Part shown: piece by piece, positions 43,780 to 55,441 of the stretch
Layout: every line of letters begins with the position of its first letter
How positions within the stretch are numbered: the first letter of the stretch is position 1
DNA from: Chalara sp. BL73
Lineage: Eukaryota; Ascomycota; Leotiomycetes; Helotiales
Length of the DNA stretch: 64,000 nucleotides
Reading direction: 5' to 3'
Assembly: GCA_918026815.1 (NCBI GenBank)
Contig: CAKJVC010000073.1
Location: 372,001 to 436,000 of the forward strand
Program-made: the position numbers and the translations under genes
Notes under the pieces: generated by a model
Told to the model about the DNA's origin: nothing
Database searches by the model: none
The model's input: only the letters and a program-made list of their open reading frames with translations

Positions 43780-46584
43780 TTCTCTTAGCAAGCATCCGAT
43801 CAATTTATCTGACGCTCGGGGCACAGGCGCAAGAGATATTTCAGGAATTGAGATCAAAGCCGAGTCTTCTTAACAAAACGATCCGCAGAGAAATCGCACC
43901 TTTCAGCTCTCCTGCACCCACGATATCCCGTAGCATAGTATGTTGCCACTGCGTACGTAAATCACGAAGAAATATCTCCTTTGATCGATCCCCAAAGATG
44001 TTTTTGGCGTCGAAAAGCCTGCATGAGCCGCATTGTCCCCTTTACGATCCCTCACAGCAGTCATGGACATTCGCAGCAAGTTTTTTAACCATTCCAATAC
44101 TTTGGAAGGCTTTCCAAGTCACACTTACAGCAAACCATGGTTCCGGAGGATATTCCTATAGCTCAACTCTGCGATCAGCCAATCTCGTTCAGCGAGCCAA
44201 GTCTCCCGCTTTTCGCCTATTTAATGACGACAACTACTCAAAAATTCCGCCATATGTGTATATCAAATGACGAGAAAATCCATGCCATAAGACACCAGGA
44301 CGACCAGCAACAGTGGTACCATTGGGAGTGGAATATTCAGCCCCTAAGGGAGGATTTACAGTCAATGCTCAAAGAGCTTGAAATGCTTTTTGCCTCGGGC
44401 AAAGCTTCACCTCGTGCAAAGCTTCACCTCGTGATACTGATGAGAATGGGAGAACACTGCTCCATGTAGGTATTAGCCGGACCATATAACTCTAGATACT
44501 TTTTACAGGACTTTGACTGCTGTCTCTAGGAAGTCACGCTCTTGGCTCTTCAGCTAGAGCATTCACAGCCACTTGTGATTGATATCCTTTCACGGATCGT
44601 TGCCATACTCATCCGCGGCGGCGTGGACACAACAGCGAAGTCTATGTACAGTTTGTAGGTCCATGCCCATAGCAGTGAGGGGACTGGATTTGCTGGGCAC
44701 GAATGCTAATGTGTAAAAATTACATAAGGACTCCAAGTTACGCGAGAAGCTCCGATGCTTTGCATCTATGTTTTAACTTACTCGAAGGCTGTTACTACTC
44801 GATGAATCTGGACGTCTGGACAGAGACATGCATGATTGACCAAGTTCTTCTTAGTTATGACTACGACGGAACGCTAGGTGGGTTCGATTTAGGAATGACC
44901 AGGTTTCTTTGCACAAGAGACTCTTCCCTTGCCGAATGTGAGCTTGACAAGTCTTAACTCTGAAAGTGCTATAAAACCCTAACTGTACATAGATTTCAGT
45001 CATGGTCCAATGTCAAAGGCTGTCTTGCGGGGCTCCGACACTGAGGTCCGCAAACTTCTGCAGCAAGGGATCAACCCTAATGAGCGGAATTTCATATTCA
45101 ATTGGATGATTCCTGATGTCCTAACACCAATTTCCTTCGTACTTGGGGGGGAGGCAATGATGAGGCTTCTACTTGAGAGCGGCGCCGACCCGTATCTATC
45201 AATCTACCATGCAGTGGATGCTGGGGATATTACTTCAACATCTTTACTCCTCGACTACGACTGCCCGCTTTCCCCGACAGCTGATGAAGCAAAAGATGAC
45301 ACGCAGATCACCAGATCATCTAACTTACCAATCCTCGCATATGCTCTGAGCTCCCGCAAGCCTAATGTAAAGATAGTCGAGGTCATCATTCGGCATCTTT
45401 TGAATAGGCGTAACCGGCTTATGGAATTAGCAGCTAAATCTTTTTCTATGCAAGAAAAAGAAGCACTTCATATTGACGACAATTGCGTCTTAGATGTGGG
45501 TGCTGTAGCTGTCTATAACGCACTCTTAGGAAAGGATGCGAATGTGCCTCAAGCCCTCCGACCATACGGACTCACCAGCATCTATCACGCTCCGTCGATG
45601 AACAGTCATGCGGATGATCTGCTATATAAAGCTGGATTTCATTCCGTGGATGCGCCGGACAAGTACGGGTACACGCCACTATTGGTGCAATGTGGCCAGG
45701 GGGTCTGGGCTGCTTTTAATGAACCCAATTGGGATATGATATCTTGGTTTCTCGAAAATGGTGCTGCAGCTAAATGTTTTGGATTAGGCATGCCTCCAAA
45801 CGCTCTCCACATCCTCCAGTGGCCTCACAAACGCGAGCAAACAGCGTCCTCGACTGCAATAAGGAAACTTGCTGCGTTCTGTGAGCCTATAGGCAAGGAT
45901 GACTGTCGATGTTATTGTTCATTCCATGGCTGTACAGCCGTTCAAGCACAGTGGAAAGTACCTTACCATCATCCAAACTACTGGGTTCCCTGGGGTGCGA
46001 AACAGAGATACCTAGCTCGATTTCTGTCAATCAGCGGGTTAGCTGCCTGGACCGGGGAGGTATACTACGCTGAGGCTTGCAGACATGAGGTCTTCAGACG
46101 ACTCGGGATGGCTCATACTTGTTGCCAATACTCGAGACACTCCATTACCTATATCTCTTACAACCGCCGATATGTTTCAAACCATTCGATGGAAGAGCAG
46201 AACGAGATTCGAGAAGAGGACTCCCAGATGCTTGAGCACCTGGAACTCATATTACGGGCATACAAAGCGTCACGGATTCGCTTTCGCGGGTCGTTCTCTG
46301 ACTTTTGGAATAGATGGTGGGCAGCGCTTGACAAGATTCTACCGCCTAAACACGGTCGGGATGGTAGTCACTTCCACCGATTCAACGATAGTGAAGATTG
46401 GGAAGACGATGATTCCTCCGTTTCAGAGCTCAGCGTCGAAGGCGAATGCGAGTCTGCTTGGCGCGATTTTAGGGATATCGTGCTCGAATTCGCCGAAGCC
46501 GTTGTCCAGGAAATGGACTTATCGCTATATCCCGATCCGGTGGACTACTTTTTCGAATTTCGAAGCGTGCTGGAAGGTTTTTAA
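43780..46584 (+). pseudogene. Ankyrin/Cys-rich protein related to the C-terminal half of the SIR2-PNP gene
   Basis: The upstream part (about 43800-44200) encodes an HCPLYDP...ILWKAFQVTLTANHGSGG module that aligns with the corresponding segment of the SIR2-PNP protein. A frame change follows near 44220. A perfect 17-bp tandem duplication (44399-44415, 44416-44432) shifts the frame again just before DTDENGRTLLH. After a likely intron and further broken exons, a 524-codon frame (45010-46584) carries SKAVLRGSDTEVRKLLQQGI, MRLLLESGADPYLS, then the Cys module CRCYCSFHGCTAV and AHTCCQYS, parallel to CRCSCSVEGC and HTCC in the SIR2-PNP gene. An acidic C-terminus closes it. No effector domain is found upstream, where a MITE and LTR now sit. 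A shortened protein from 45010 could still be made. Confidence 0.72.
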
Positions 46585-47462
46585 GGCATTGGAGAGGAAG
46601 TTGCTGGCCGTTGTTTGGGAAGGTGGCGGCTATAATATTGGTGTTAGGACAGCAATGTTGGTAAAGATCGGATCTTGTGTCGATCGGTGTAATATCTCCG
46701 TTGACGTGTGGGTTTCAAAGAGTTTGGATAAGTTTAAGTGGCAGGATTAGATTTTCTTTTCGTATTTCTTTTGTGGTTACTAGAAAGAGTTCAAAAATGT
46801 TCTCGATATGAAGCTATCACGAATGCTTGGCAGCAAATTTATCTTTCAGGAAATGCTCTTAACAAGGTTCAATACATGACTATCCGCGAGAACGCTAGTC
46901 TCAACGCAAGGGCAAGTGTATTCAAGGTAAGCGGGATTCAAGGCGATCAGGATTGGAGATCAAATGAGTGAGATACCACAAAGAAAATAAAGAAGTTGAC
47001 ATTTTAAGGGCACACAAAAAAGGCTCGTTGTAGATGGTGGACTTGTTCTTGTATTGTATGATAGTTTTATTTACATGCATTCCGACAGCTGGGCCCTGAG
47101 TCAATAGGGGAGTGAATAGGGGAGTGGATAAAGTCGCTCGTTAGGTGTAGCAATCGAAAATAGAAAGCTTGCCTTGTACTGCTATTAGTCATATCAGCCA
47201 TCACGTTTCTATATAGGCGCCAGCCCCAACCCCCGTATTTCGCTGCGCTCAAAAGACTTTACGGGTGGCATTTGGCCTGTAAACGCTTGAAGCACAAGAA
47301 CAGGAACAGGATCTAGCACGAAACCAAGATGTAGCATAAACGTAGCATGTTCGAGTGTACACCGGTAAGCCGAAGCCTCCGCGTTATATTGTCAACAGGT
47401 TGGTGATGTACTTCCATACAAAAAGCAAGCTCCTCTAGTCATGATAGAACATGAAATACACA
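46585..47462. other. Repeat-derived stretch, no gene recognised
   Basis: Includes a piece ending ACATGCATTCCGACA (about 47030-47089) shared with the LTR variant at 49855, and 47165-47285, which resembles 22889-22990. No conserved coding frame. Confidence 0.45.
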
Positions 47463-47632
47463 GTGATAATCAGAAGGTGTTGGGAATGCCGTTCAGGCTC
47501 TCTATTGTTGTCTATGCATACGTGTATGAAGTGTGTTGTAGTAATTTGTGTGTGTGAAAAGTCTTCAGCGCTAGCGTTCTCCGCTTATCCAGAGACATGT
47601 CAGTTACTTGGATCCTCAAATCCTAACACAGC
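47463..47632. repeat. LTR fragment, family D
   Basis: Matches 7535-7692, including GTGAAAAGTCTTCAGCGCTA and a terminal ATCCTAACAC. Confidence 0.6.
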
Positions 47633-47675
47633 TATGACTGGCGCCTGTATTGGGATCGTGACAAAAGTCACATGA

Positions 47676-49281
47676 TCATTCCTTCACAGTCGGTGTCTCG
47701 GTCGATGGCCCCGAAAATGCAGTGGCCTGTGGCTGCATCAAAAACTCATCAAAAGCCAGTTCGCCCGCAACGGGCCTCTCCTCCGGCATCCAGCATAACA
47801 TCCTGCGCAAGAACTGCAGGAAAAGAGCCCGGTCTTCCCCAAGCAGCCATTGTTCACGGGTTTCGAAAGATTGATTAGGAATCGGAACGGAGCCTTTCCA
47901 GTTCCCTATAGTGACATTAGCAAATTATTATTGTATGGTGACCTAAACAGAATAGTAATATCTTTTCAAGTCGGAAAAACAAGGATTTTAGTACAGTACC
48001 TTGACTATCCCAGTATCGATGGCACTTTTCACTTCGTTTCAAGAATTCTAGAGGTGGAGGACCCAAAAGTGAAACCATTTCCGCAAGGTGTTGTTCATCA
48101 TCAAGTATTCGATTTTTCTCCGCAAAGAATAAATGGCCGCTTTCAAGAAGATCCCACGTCTAAGTAATTTAGATAAAAATTAGCTTGATTTTAGCTTGTT
48201 AATAGCCTGGCTATGGAGGGCGGCTGATTTTAACCTCGAGGTGTTTTCATTACATCAGCCAAGTGGCGTTACCCAACCCGTGGGATACGACAATAGGTCA
48301 GAATCAACTACTCACCATGATACCAATCGCCCAAATATCCACTTTAGAATCCCAATCCATTCCCAAAATTACCTCCGGGGCGCGGTAAATTCCAGGCATA
48401 ATATCGCCTTTATGCTTTTGGGTACCAGCTCTAGCCTCACCAAGGTCACAAAGGACTGGTTCGCCTGTATTGACAGGCATTGGCCGTGAATTGTAAATAG
48501 TGCGATCGCTAAGAACTTTTCGGGCGATAGGTCGTTCTAGTTCGTCTTGCTCAATCTGGGAAAGGATCGAGTTATCTTGAATCCCTTGGAGCACGTTATT
48601 TGGTGAAATATCTCATAACAAGTTAGCCTTTAACTACTATAAAAATACTGATTTTATGAGAGCTTACCAGTGTGAACGACATTGCATTCGTGCAAATAGT
48701 CTAAGGCTATAAGAAGGAGTTGGATGCTTTTTTGGACAAGGTCTTTTGGAAACCTGTTTTCAGGAAGAAGTCTCATAAACTCGGTGAAACTCATCCCTAG
48801 CGGTTGATAGAGCATGCACGTGTGATTTCCAGTAGGACCGGCGACTTCAAATGAATCAAGGACACTTCGAACCAGGTCTTTCCCTGAATGATCTATGGGA
48901 TTACTGTTTAAGCGCTTACTAATTGTGATTTCGTGATCACCATACAGGTTCGCATTATGCTCTCTAGTTCGAACACGCAATTTAAGCGTTAGATATCGGT
49001 GTTCTCTAGTAATATATTAGAAGGAATCTTAACTAGTTAAATAAATGCGGTTTAAATCCTTACCTAAGATCTCTGCATAGCCAAACTGTAGAATTCACCC
49101 CGAATCCTAATTTTGATACAACTTGGTATCTAGACCCGAACACTTCACCGATATAAACTGGATAATAATCTTCTGGAACGTAAAAAGGAAGATCTTCTTC
49201 TTCGATCTTCTTGGTCGCATCTAATGTTACAAACCCGGAAGTGGGAAACTTGCGGGGAGGAGAGTGAGGAGCGGTAGCCAT
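47676..49281 (-). CDS. SRPK-like protein kinase with a divergent catalytic loop
   Basis: Five exons: 49281-49064, 49005-48668, 48611-48316, 48159-48000 and 47905-47676; 1242 nt and 413 residues, phases consistent, introns 58, 56, 156 and 94 nt. The N-lobe has [10 protein letters not shown] (58-67) and TLKL (Lys 81). The catalytic loop reads VVHTDISPNN, where SRPK kinases normally have HTDLKPDN, so the usual Lys is Ser. The Mg-binding motif is CDLGEA, and the P+1 region is [21 protein letters not shown] late [11 protein letters not shown] block and C-lobe follow. An upstream in-frame ATG at 49389 would add 36 residues. Such SRPK paralogues are numerous in filamentous fungi; SR-protein phosphorylation here is uncertain. 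No stop interrupts it. Confidence 0.88.
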
Positions 49282-49854
49282 GGTTCTAACAAATGATTGA
49301 GAAAAATATAGGAGAAACCGATTGGAGCAGGGCGATTGACAAATGAAGGAGTATAGTGGCCTCTTGAGGCTCAAGCAATATCTGGTCATCTCAATTTGAA
49401 AGGAAGACTATTAGAGGATCGTTTTGTTTGCCACCAAATAAACAACTAAGGTGATTAGCGGAAGCGAATATGAGTAATCAATAAATGGGTGACTCACCCT
49501 GGGCCGGCGCTTGGCTACAGCCGTCACGCACTATTTGTGTAGATTGTTGGGCAATGCTAAAATAAAATGGTGTTTGAAGAGCCGCTTAGGTATGATCAGG
49601 TGCTTGTCGCGATTTTTTGATTGGAAGTGATAAGGATTAGATAAGCGACTGGTAGTTGCAGAATCGAAACTCAAGTGTAGATCGAGGGTATATCGAGGCA
49701 GAGCGTTTCGATGTGTTGTATTGCATACTGATATTGATGATATTGGAAAGAAGAATGCAGAAGAAAAATTTCTCGACGGAAGGCCTGCTTGCGCCACACG
49801 TTAAGCAAAACGGATCCGCATTCTAGCCTCCCTATTTTTTGCTAAAAAGGGTTC

Positions 49855-50067
49855 TGTTTGTATTGATGACTTGCAATTGCTTAAGTCGGTTACCCACGGG
49901 GCACGTAGCACCGCGATCTCAGCGCAGTGCTATTATGCTCGTTGTAGGTGGTTGATTTGTTCTTGATTGTATGATGATTCTAGGCTACGGCTCGGTGTGG
50001 GACCGAGGTCCCACAATTCCCCGTAATCCGATGGATCACGTGAAAACTATTTACATGCATTCCGACA
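49855..50067 (+). repeat. Solo LTR, family-B variant
   Basis: Starts TGTTTGTATTGATGACTTGC and ends ATGCATTCCGACA, with GGTTC before and GGTAC after (one mismatch). The first half matches family B; the second differs and recurs as fragments near 47040-47090 and 51085-51190. Confidence 0.72.
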
Positions 50068-50850
50068 GGTACTGTCTAAGGATTGGCCAATGTAAGCTAC
50101 GTCCTTCCTGCCTAAATGCGGCATACTAGCCAACAGAACAGTAATACGGAGCTTGAATTCGTCGTCAAGGTCAAACGAACCTTGTAAAAGCCGACTCCCA
50201 TGCCCAAACTATAGGCTTGGCCCCTCTGGTTCAAATCGCCCCACCAACCCCAACAGCAATGGGGAATGACTGCCAATCAAGTCTATGTAATAGCGCATGA
50301 CTTGCTTTAAAATGATGCTCACACTCATTGCCAACAAACATGGCGCATGGGATGTATGCTGCATTTGGAACCCTCCGATGCGCGTCTGGTAAACGTAGTA
50401 TTAACTTTTTGAGAAAGGGTACAAGGATTTCACTGCGGATGTAATTGTCCTACCCCCCGGCGTCTACTAGTCTTTTGTAGCACGGTTTCTACAGTAGTGG
50501 GGTTGGTGAGGAGGCCGTACTGGCTTGGGTGTAGCTGGGAATGTACGGGCATAAGATTCGTATCATAGTATTGGCCCCCAATTTTTTGCCTGATTACCAG
50601 GCACTTTTCGAAACGCTCGAATCTAATTAATAGAGCAGGCACCACTTAAAGGCTCACAGGGGCCTCTCCGCTGTTGCCTTGGCCGTCCACTCGATGAGTC
50701 AGGTTGGGGTGCTCAAGTTCTAGCCCGCTGGGCTGGATCAACTCGGCGCTTTTCTTGTATATATATATGCGTATATATACACAGTTTCTCAAACTCCCCA
50801 ATTCATATCATTACCTCCGCAATAACTTCCTCCTCCTTTATAAAACTTAC
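50068..50850. other. Intergenic region with a TATA-rich segment
   Basis: No conserved frame. Alternating TATATATATATGCGTATATA at 50757-50776 precedes the small frame at 50855. Confidence 0.4.
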
Positions 50851-50854
50851 CAAA

Positions 50855-50941
50855 ATGTTCCCAACTAGGTCTACTATGATGAGATATGGTGGCAGGGCAA
50901 CTCTTGAAGCACTTAGGCGCTGGTGGAAATGGCTACGGTAA
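50855..50941 (+). other. Possible small cationic ORF
   Basis: A 28-codon frame in a good context (CCAAAATG) encodes MFPTRSTMMRYGGRATLEAL then RRWWKWLR. It lies about 80 bp after a TATA-rich segment. The frame may simply be chance; no family is recognised. Confidence 0.25.
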
Positions 50942-51172
50942 TACAGTGGAAGTAGCTAGCAGTTCGATCGAAGCAAGGGTAGGTGATTTGTTGAGTGTCG
51001 GAATACCTACCACGTAGCAGAAGGCGTAGTAGCTATTGACTGCGCTCTTGCTGGTGTGGTTCTGGTATTCGTTATTGTTTTTTCTAAGCTACGGCCTGTT
51101 GCCAGGTAAATATAGGTGATAGAAGACCTACAATCCCTGTGATCTGAATCATCTAATGGAACGCGTGAAACT

Positions 51173-51691
51173 ATGTACATGCATTCCAACATTGAGTCTT
51201 TTCTCAAATGCGGAACTGATACGCTTCTCCAATTAGTATCCTCGGGTCGCAAATGCAGAAATCCAGTGCGTTTTTTCAAAGCATACTTATTCTATCATCT
51301 TCGTACTAACCGGACATGTTCAAGGGGTACGACACCGCATCATTCATCAAAGGATCCGTCGGATCCCAAAAATGTCATTACCGTCTCTTACCATACTGCG
51401 AATGGGAGTAGATTACTCTCAATTCACGCTCACGATGATGGTACCTGGAAAGAATTTCCGTCGAGAGCCGGAAGGAGCGCCGGTATTGACGAATCTTCCC
51501 ATTCTGCTACTGCCCAGGGTTCTTCTACTCAGGGTTCTTCTGCTCCGGGCGATATCAATCTCACATGGAGGACAAATGAGCAGACCAATCGTGCAGAATG
51601 GTGGGACGGCACGAAATGGGTTGAAGGAGATTGGTCTGATGAGTATCAAAAATGGTATGCTTATTACAATGGCGAATGGTACTATTGGTAA
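51173..51691 (+). CDS. Hypothetical protein with Trp/Tyr-rich C-terminus
   Basis: A 172-codon frame whose first residues come from an LTR remnant, so the true start is probably internal or on an unseen exon. A canonical TACTAAC branch point at 51306 suggests an intron (51271-51329), but joining the flanks does not keep this frame. The end is notable: WWDGTKWVEGDWSDEYQKWY followed by AYYNGEWYYW. A Ser-rich linker with repeated GSSTQGSS precedes it. The family is not recognised. The dense aromatic pattern in three short units looks selected. Confidence 0.4.
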   Translation: MYMHSNIESFLKCGTDTLLQLVSSGRKCRNPVRFFKAYLFYHLRTNRTCSRGTTPHHSSKDPSDPKNVITVSYHTANGSRLLSIHAHDDGTWKEFPSRAGRSAGIDESSHSATAQGSSTQGSSAPGDINLTWRTNEQTNRAEWWDGTKWVEGDWSDEYQKWYAYYNGEWYYW

Positions 51692-51859
51692 TACCCTGCG
51701 TGGGATTTGAGAACAATTGGGTTTGCGCGGATCGCACTTTCCATATAATTGACTATATAAACCACATTCTATCTTTTCATCCTCGGCTTTCTTACAAATT
51801 AATTGAGCCTATTTGAATGTGTACTTAAAAGTCTCGAGGCAGAGAGCTTAAGCTGTTAC

Positions 51860-52930
51860 TTACATAATATTGAACATTAAAGCGATGTATTTGAGACTGT
51901 AACCAAAATTAATGCGAAATAAATTAAGGGAGAAAAGGTGCAAGGCGCTACTGAGCAGCCTTGGTACCACGGGCACGGCATTCAATGGAAAAATAATGGC
52001 GCTGTGAGAGATGATGTGCATATAGGTATCGTTCTTGAGATGGAGGAGTGGCAGAACTACTAGTCTAGCCAAGGATTTCGTAATCAAATCTATCGTTCGG
52101 AATGTCAATGGTGGTTGCTCGTGCGTGTTTTGCCCCATCATGAACTCATTCGAGCCACATCCGATGAGGACTTGCATGGCGGTTAAAGCGAGGGCGATGA
52201 TGGAAAAAATGGCAATTATAGTAGCAAGCCTGCGCCTTAGAAGATTGTGGTATGAGCCGTGCGGGAAATGGTAGCGCGTGCCCTTGAAAAGGACTAAAAT
52301 GAGCCAGTTGAGGTTCCGCAGCTTCAGCTCGCCATACTTGTAGCGAGCATCCACGTCGGCAGCACCACCTATAAACGGGGCTATCACATTGTCAACATAT
52401 TTGACCCAGCTGTCCCAGGTCTCTTTTGGGCAGCAGGCCGAAAGCGGTAGCTACCTTGACATCGGATGGGTGTCGAATAAGGGCAAGGTAGACCGCAAGA
52501 AGCCATTAACAGACTTGCGCGCATCTCCAGCGATGTTGTGGACGTGGTCTCTGAAAAACTCGCTGTTGAGGAGGTATAGCGGCATAGGTTTGATATAGAT
52601 AATGTCGTCGTACCACACTAAGTGCAAGCAGGCATCTTCGCAGACCACAATATTTCGACCCCAGATGTGCTGACTATGCAGTGACGAGATCCCCCACTCT
52701 GCCCCCGCCATGAATAGAAGATGTTTTATATCATTTAGTCGCTGTACAGACAAATCCGCGAGGATTTTGCTTCCGATATCTTCAGCATGCGAAGGTTGGA
52801 GAGGGAACAGACTTCGAATAGCATATGTTTGGATCACACCGGCAGCCTCGTCCTGAAGAGAGGAAGGCATTCGTGCATCGACTCTTCGAGCTCCGATTTT
52901 GCAAGTGACTGTAGTTGGGTAAGCCGCCTA
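51860..52930 (-). pseudogene. Fungal membrane protein of unknown function (DUF6601-like), frameshifted
   Basis: Successive frames encode one protein. It starts after a plausible acceptor near 52918 and gives GVIQTYAIRSLFPLQPSHAE, HIWGRNIVVCEDACLHLVWY and KPMPLYLLNSEFF, then VNGFLRS. The frame then shifts near 52480 (LALIRHPSDVKVATAFGLLP) and again near 52415 (TWDSWVKYVDNVIAPFIGGA). It ends with YKYGELKLRNLNWLILVLF and at least two hydrophobic segments (LATIIAIFSIIALALTAMQV and a later one). The pattern HLVW...KPLP and YGELRL is that of a widespread fungal membrane family, which I believe is DUF6601. Two shifts within 70 bp make it a probable pseudogene, unless they are assembly errors. Confidence 0.65.
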
Positions 52931-53029
52931 TTCTGCCTCAGCCCCTTAAATAAATTATCGGATGAAAGCAGCAGGGAGAGAAGGATTAAGCAGCTTGGGT
53001 GGTGATTTACAAGCACTGGTAAGTGATGT

Positions 53030-53657
53030 GAGGCTATTCAGCTGAGGCTGAAACCGCCGAGAACTACCCCGCTTGTCCCGCATCCTGGTTCACTTGGCCT
53101 GGGGAATGTATAATGCAACTGCAACAGAGGGAAGCCGGTTACAGCAAAGCTTATGCGCCTTCTTAGAATGGTGCATTGGTATATTTGGTGCGAGAAAGGA
53201 CAGTACTAGAGGGCAGTTCAGGCATGCGGGTATAAATATTGAAGGGCTGAAAGCTCGGTAGGCGGGTAGTAGAATGCGCGTGAAACTGATGAAGCTCCCT
53301 TTCGTTCCAGTTATTTCTTTATCTCGCATACAGCCTGGGGTCAGTGTTTGCTTTCAGTCAGCCGATTTAGGCGGATGTCCGAGCTTCTGCCACCGTTTTC
53401 AGTTGGCAAATGCAGGGTCTAGATGTTGATGAGCCACAACAGGACTAGTGAATCGAGAATGCTGGGGGGAAGTCGTTGTAAAAATCTTAAAGTGGAGAGA
53501 AAGACGTATTTGGGGACGTGGGAAATGAAGGAGCCCACGCCTGCTCTGAGACGCATACAAAAAATTGACTTATTGGCGGTTGGTACGAGATGATCTATTA
53601 CTACTTCAATTGCGCCATGAATGTTACAGTGCCAAAACTAACTCTATTGCATAGTGA
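53030..53657. other. Intergenic region, no gene recognised
   Basis: Short frames only and no recognised repeat; it borders the 3' end of the Fot-like element. Confidence 0.35.
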
Positions 53658-55441
53658 TTAAGCGCATACGCGATTCTGCCTTAAGAAATCTAATTCGAAC
53701 CGAATGAAAGAGCAATAACTCCCAACTCCTTTTGCAACAATATACAGAGTTGTTCGCCACAACCCGCACTTTAGTACATCTGCGCAACGGGCGCACTCCA
53801 TGTTTTTGAAGGGATACGAAGCCAATTCTGACACTACCTCTGGCGCTGGTTCTGGGTCTGCCTCTGCAATACTCATACGGTTCCGAGCACGTTTCCGTGT
53901 ACTTTTTCTGACATCATTCGCAGCACGCGCCACTTCTGGCTGTGTCTCTGCTTCTGGCTGTAAATGTGGCTCACCTTCATCAAGCGCAGCCCTTTTACGC
54001 TTCCGGCCAGGTTTTCCCTTGCCTTTGACGACAGCTTTCGCAGCACGCGCTGCTCGTGCCACTTCGATGCCCTCAAAGCTCATTACATTTGCCTTCCCAA
54101 GTACAACTGGCTTGGCCGATCGTCGAACTTCGGCTTCGTTGTTTATTTTCTTCAGCAATTGCCTTTTATTTTCGAGGATAGCACAATAAGCAATGACTGT
54201 CTGTCCGGCTTTGGCAAGCTTCTGCACACGCCTCTGTACCCGTGGTATGCTTGTCTCGTTAAGTGTATAAATATCCTGTTTGATTAGACTGTGCAATGAC
54301 AGAAAAGCCAATGCTGACCTTGGTGTTGTAGATGTTTGTAGTGCTTCATCTGGCAGATCAGAATGCTCTTTTATTTCATCCGGTCTCGGGATAATCAATT
54401 AAGCAGGAGGTTTCGGTGTGCGTCTAAGAACTTTATCTGGGTTGAGCGGAAACAAACCAGCTGCAGCCCAGGCGTTGGTGATATTCCTCTTCGAGAATGC
54501 CTTATCCTTTGCAGAGCTATACAAAAGGGTGAAATGTTCCTTACCGACTGTGTTTACACCTCTTTGGAACAGTCGTTCAACTTGTCACGATAGGCAGTTT
54601 TCAAGGGTGCAAAAGCTCCAACATCGCAAGGCTGGAGCTTGTGGGAGGGCAGGCGACATAAGATGATGTTGTTTTCAAACCAAAACTCCAGAATTTCAAG
54701 GGCTTCATGTGTCCAAAGCCGTCACATATTAGCACGCGTGGCTTTTCGTTTGCCTGTTGTTTGGTTTGGGGATCACATACACTCTTTACCTACTCGAAGC
54801 TGATTTCTGAGTCGGTGTATCCAGATTCAGAGCACGCATAGTGCCATCCGAGGTGGATAGTGTGGTCCAGTTACTTCGATGGGTCGTGGCTGGCCAAATG
54901 ATTATTGGTAGTAAGGACCTACCGTTTGCACTTATGCACTAGATGGCAGTCGCCATCGTGCGCTTAACGCCCGCACCTTTATAGTCTCGCAGATCGTCCT
55001 TACTTACAAGGACTTTGACAGAGCCGAGCATGCGTAACATAATTCCCGTCTCGTCCATGTTATAGACATTCTCTGGGAGGATGGTCGGATCTTGTAATGT
55101 CTTTTCAATCACCTCAACCAATATATAATCTTATTATAGATGTTATTCTCATGACGTTTCCATTCCATCGCTCGAACTCTTCCGGATTTGAGTGTTGGAT
55201 GACACTTCTGAAAGCCTTGAGCCCAGTTCTTGCCTAGTGCTTTTATTGCTTCATTGTTCATTTTAGAACGCTGGCGGGCGATAATAAAGGCAAGGGAAGA
55301 TAGAAACTTTATTTGAATAGGGTTTCCAAGGTCAGCCATTAGTTTCAAATACTTTTCAAGGGCGTCCCCCGAAGGAGTGAGATACTGTTGGCTTTGGGCC
55401 TTCTCTTCCCTCGAAGGTCGCCCTCGTGCACGATGATTCAG
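53658..55441 (-). pseudogene. Fot/pogo-like DDE transposase, degenerate
   Basis: Reading from 55440 downward: LNHRARGRPSREEKAQSQQY, then GNPIQIKFLSSLAFIIARQR and KALGKNWAQGFQKCHP (CENP-B-like HTH), NVYNMDETGIMLRMLGSVKV (first catalytic Asp of the DDE core), a middle part with stops, the RNITNAWAAAGLFPLNPDKV block and a basic C-terminal tail (GKPGRKRKRAALDEGEP). The C-terminus (53658-54398) is still an open 246-codon frame homologous to the relic at 3683-4131. The N-terminal end is cut by the family-C LTR at 55442. Confidence 0.88.

Noticed and set aside
46085..46750. 221-codon plus-strand frame overlapping the ankyrin gene
   Set aside because: It lies in another frame of the 45010-46584 coding region, which has the real motifs (HTCC, acidic tail).
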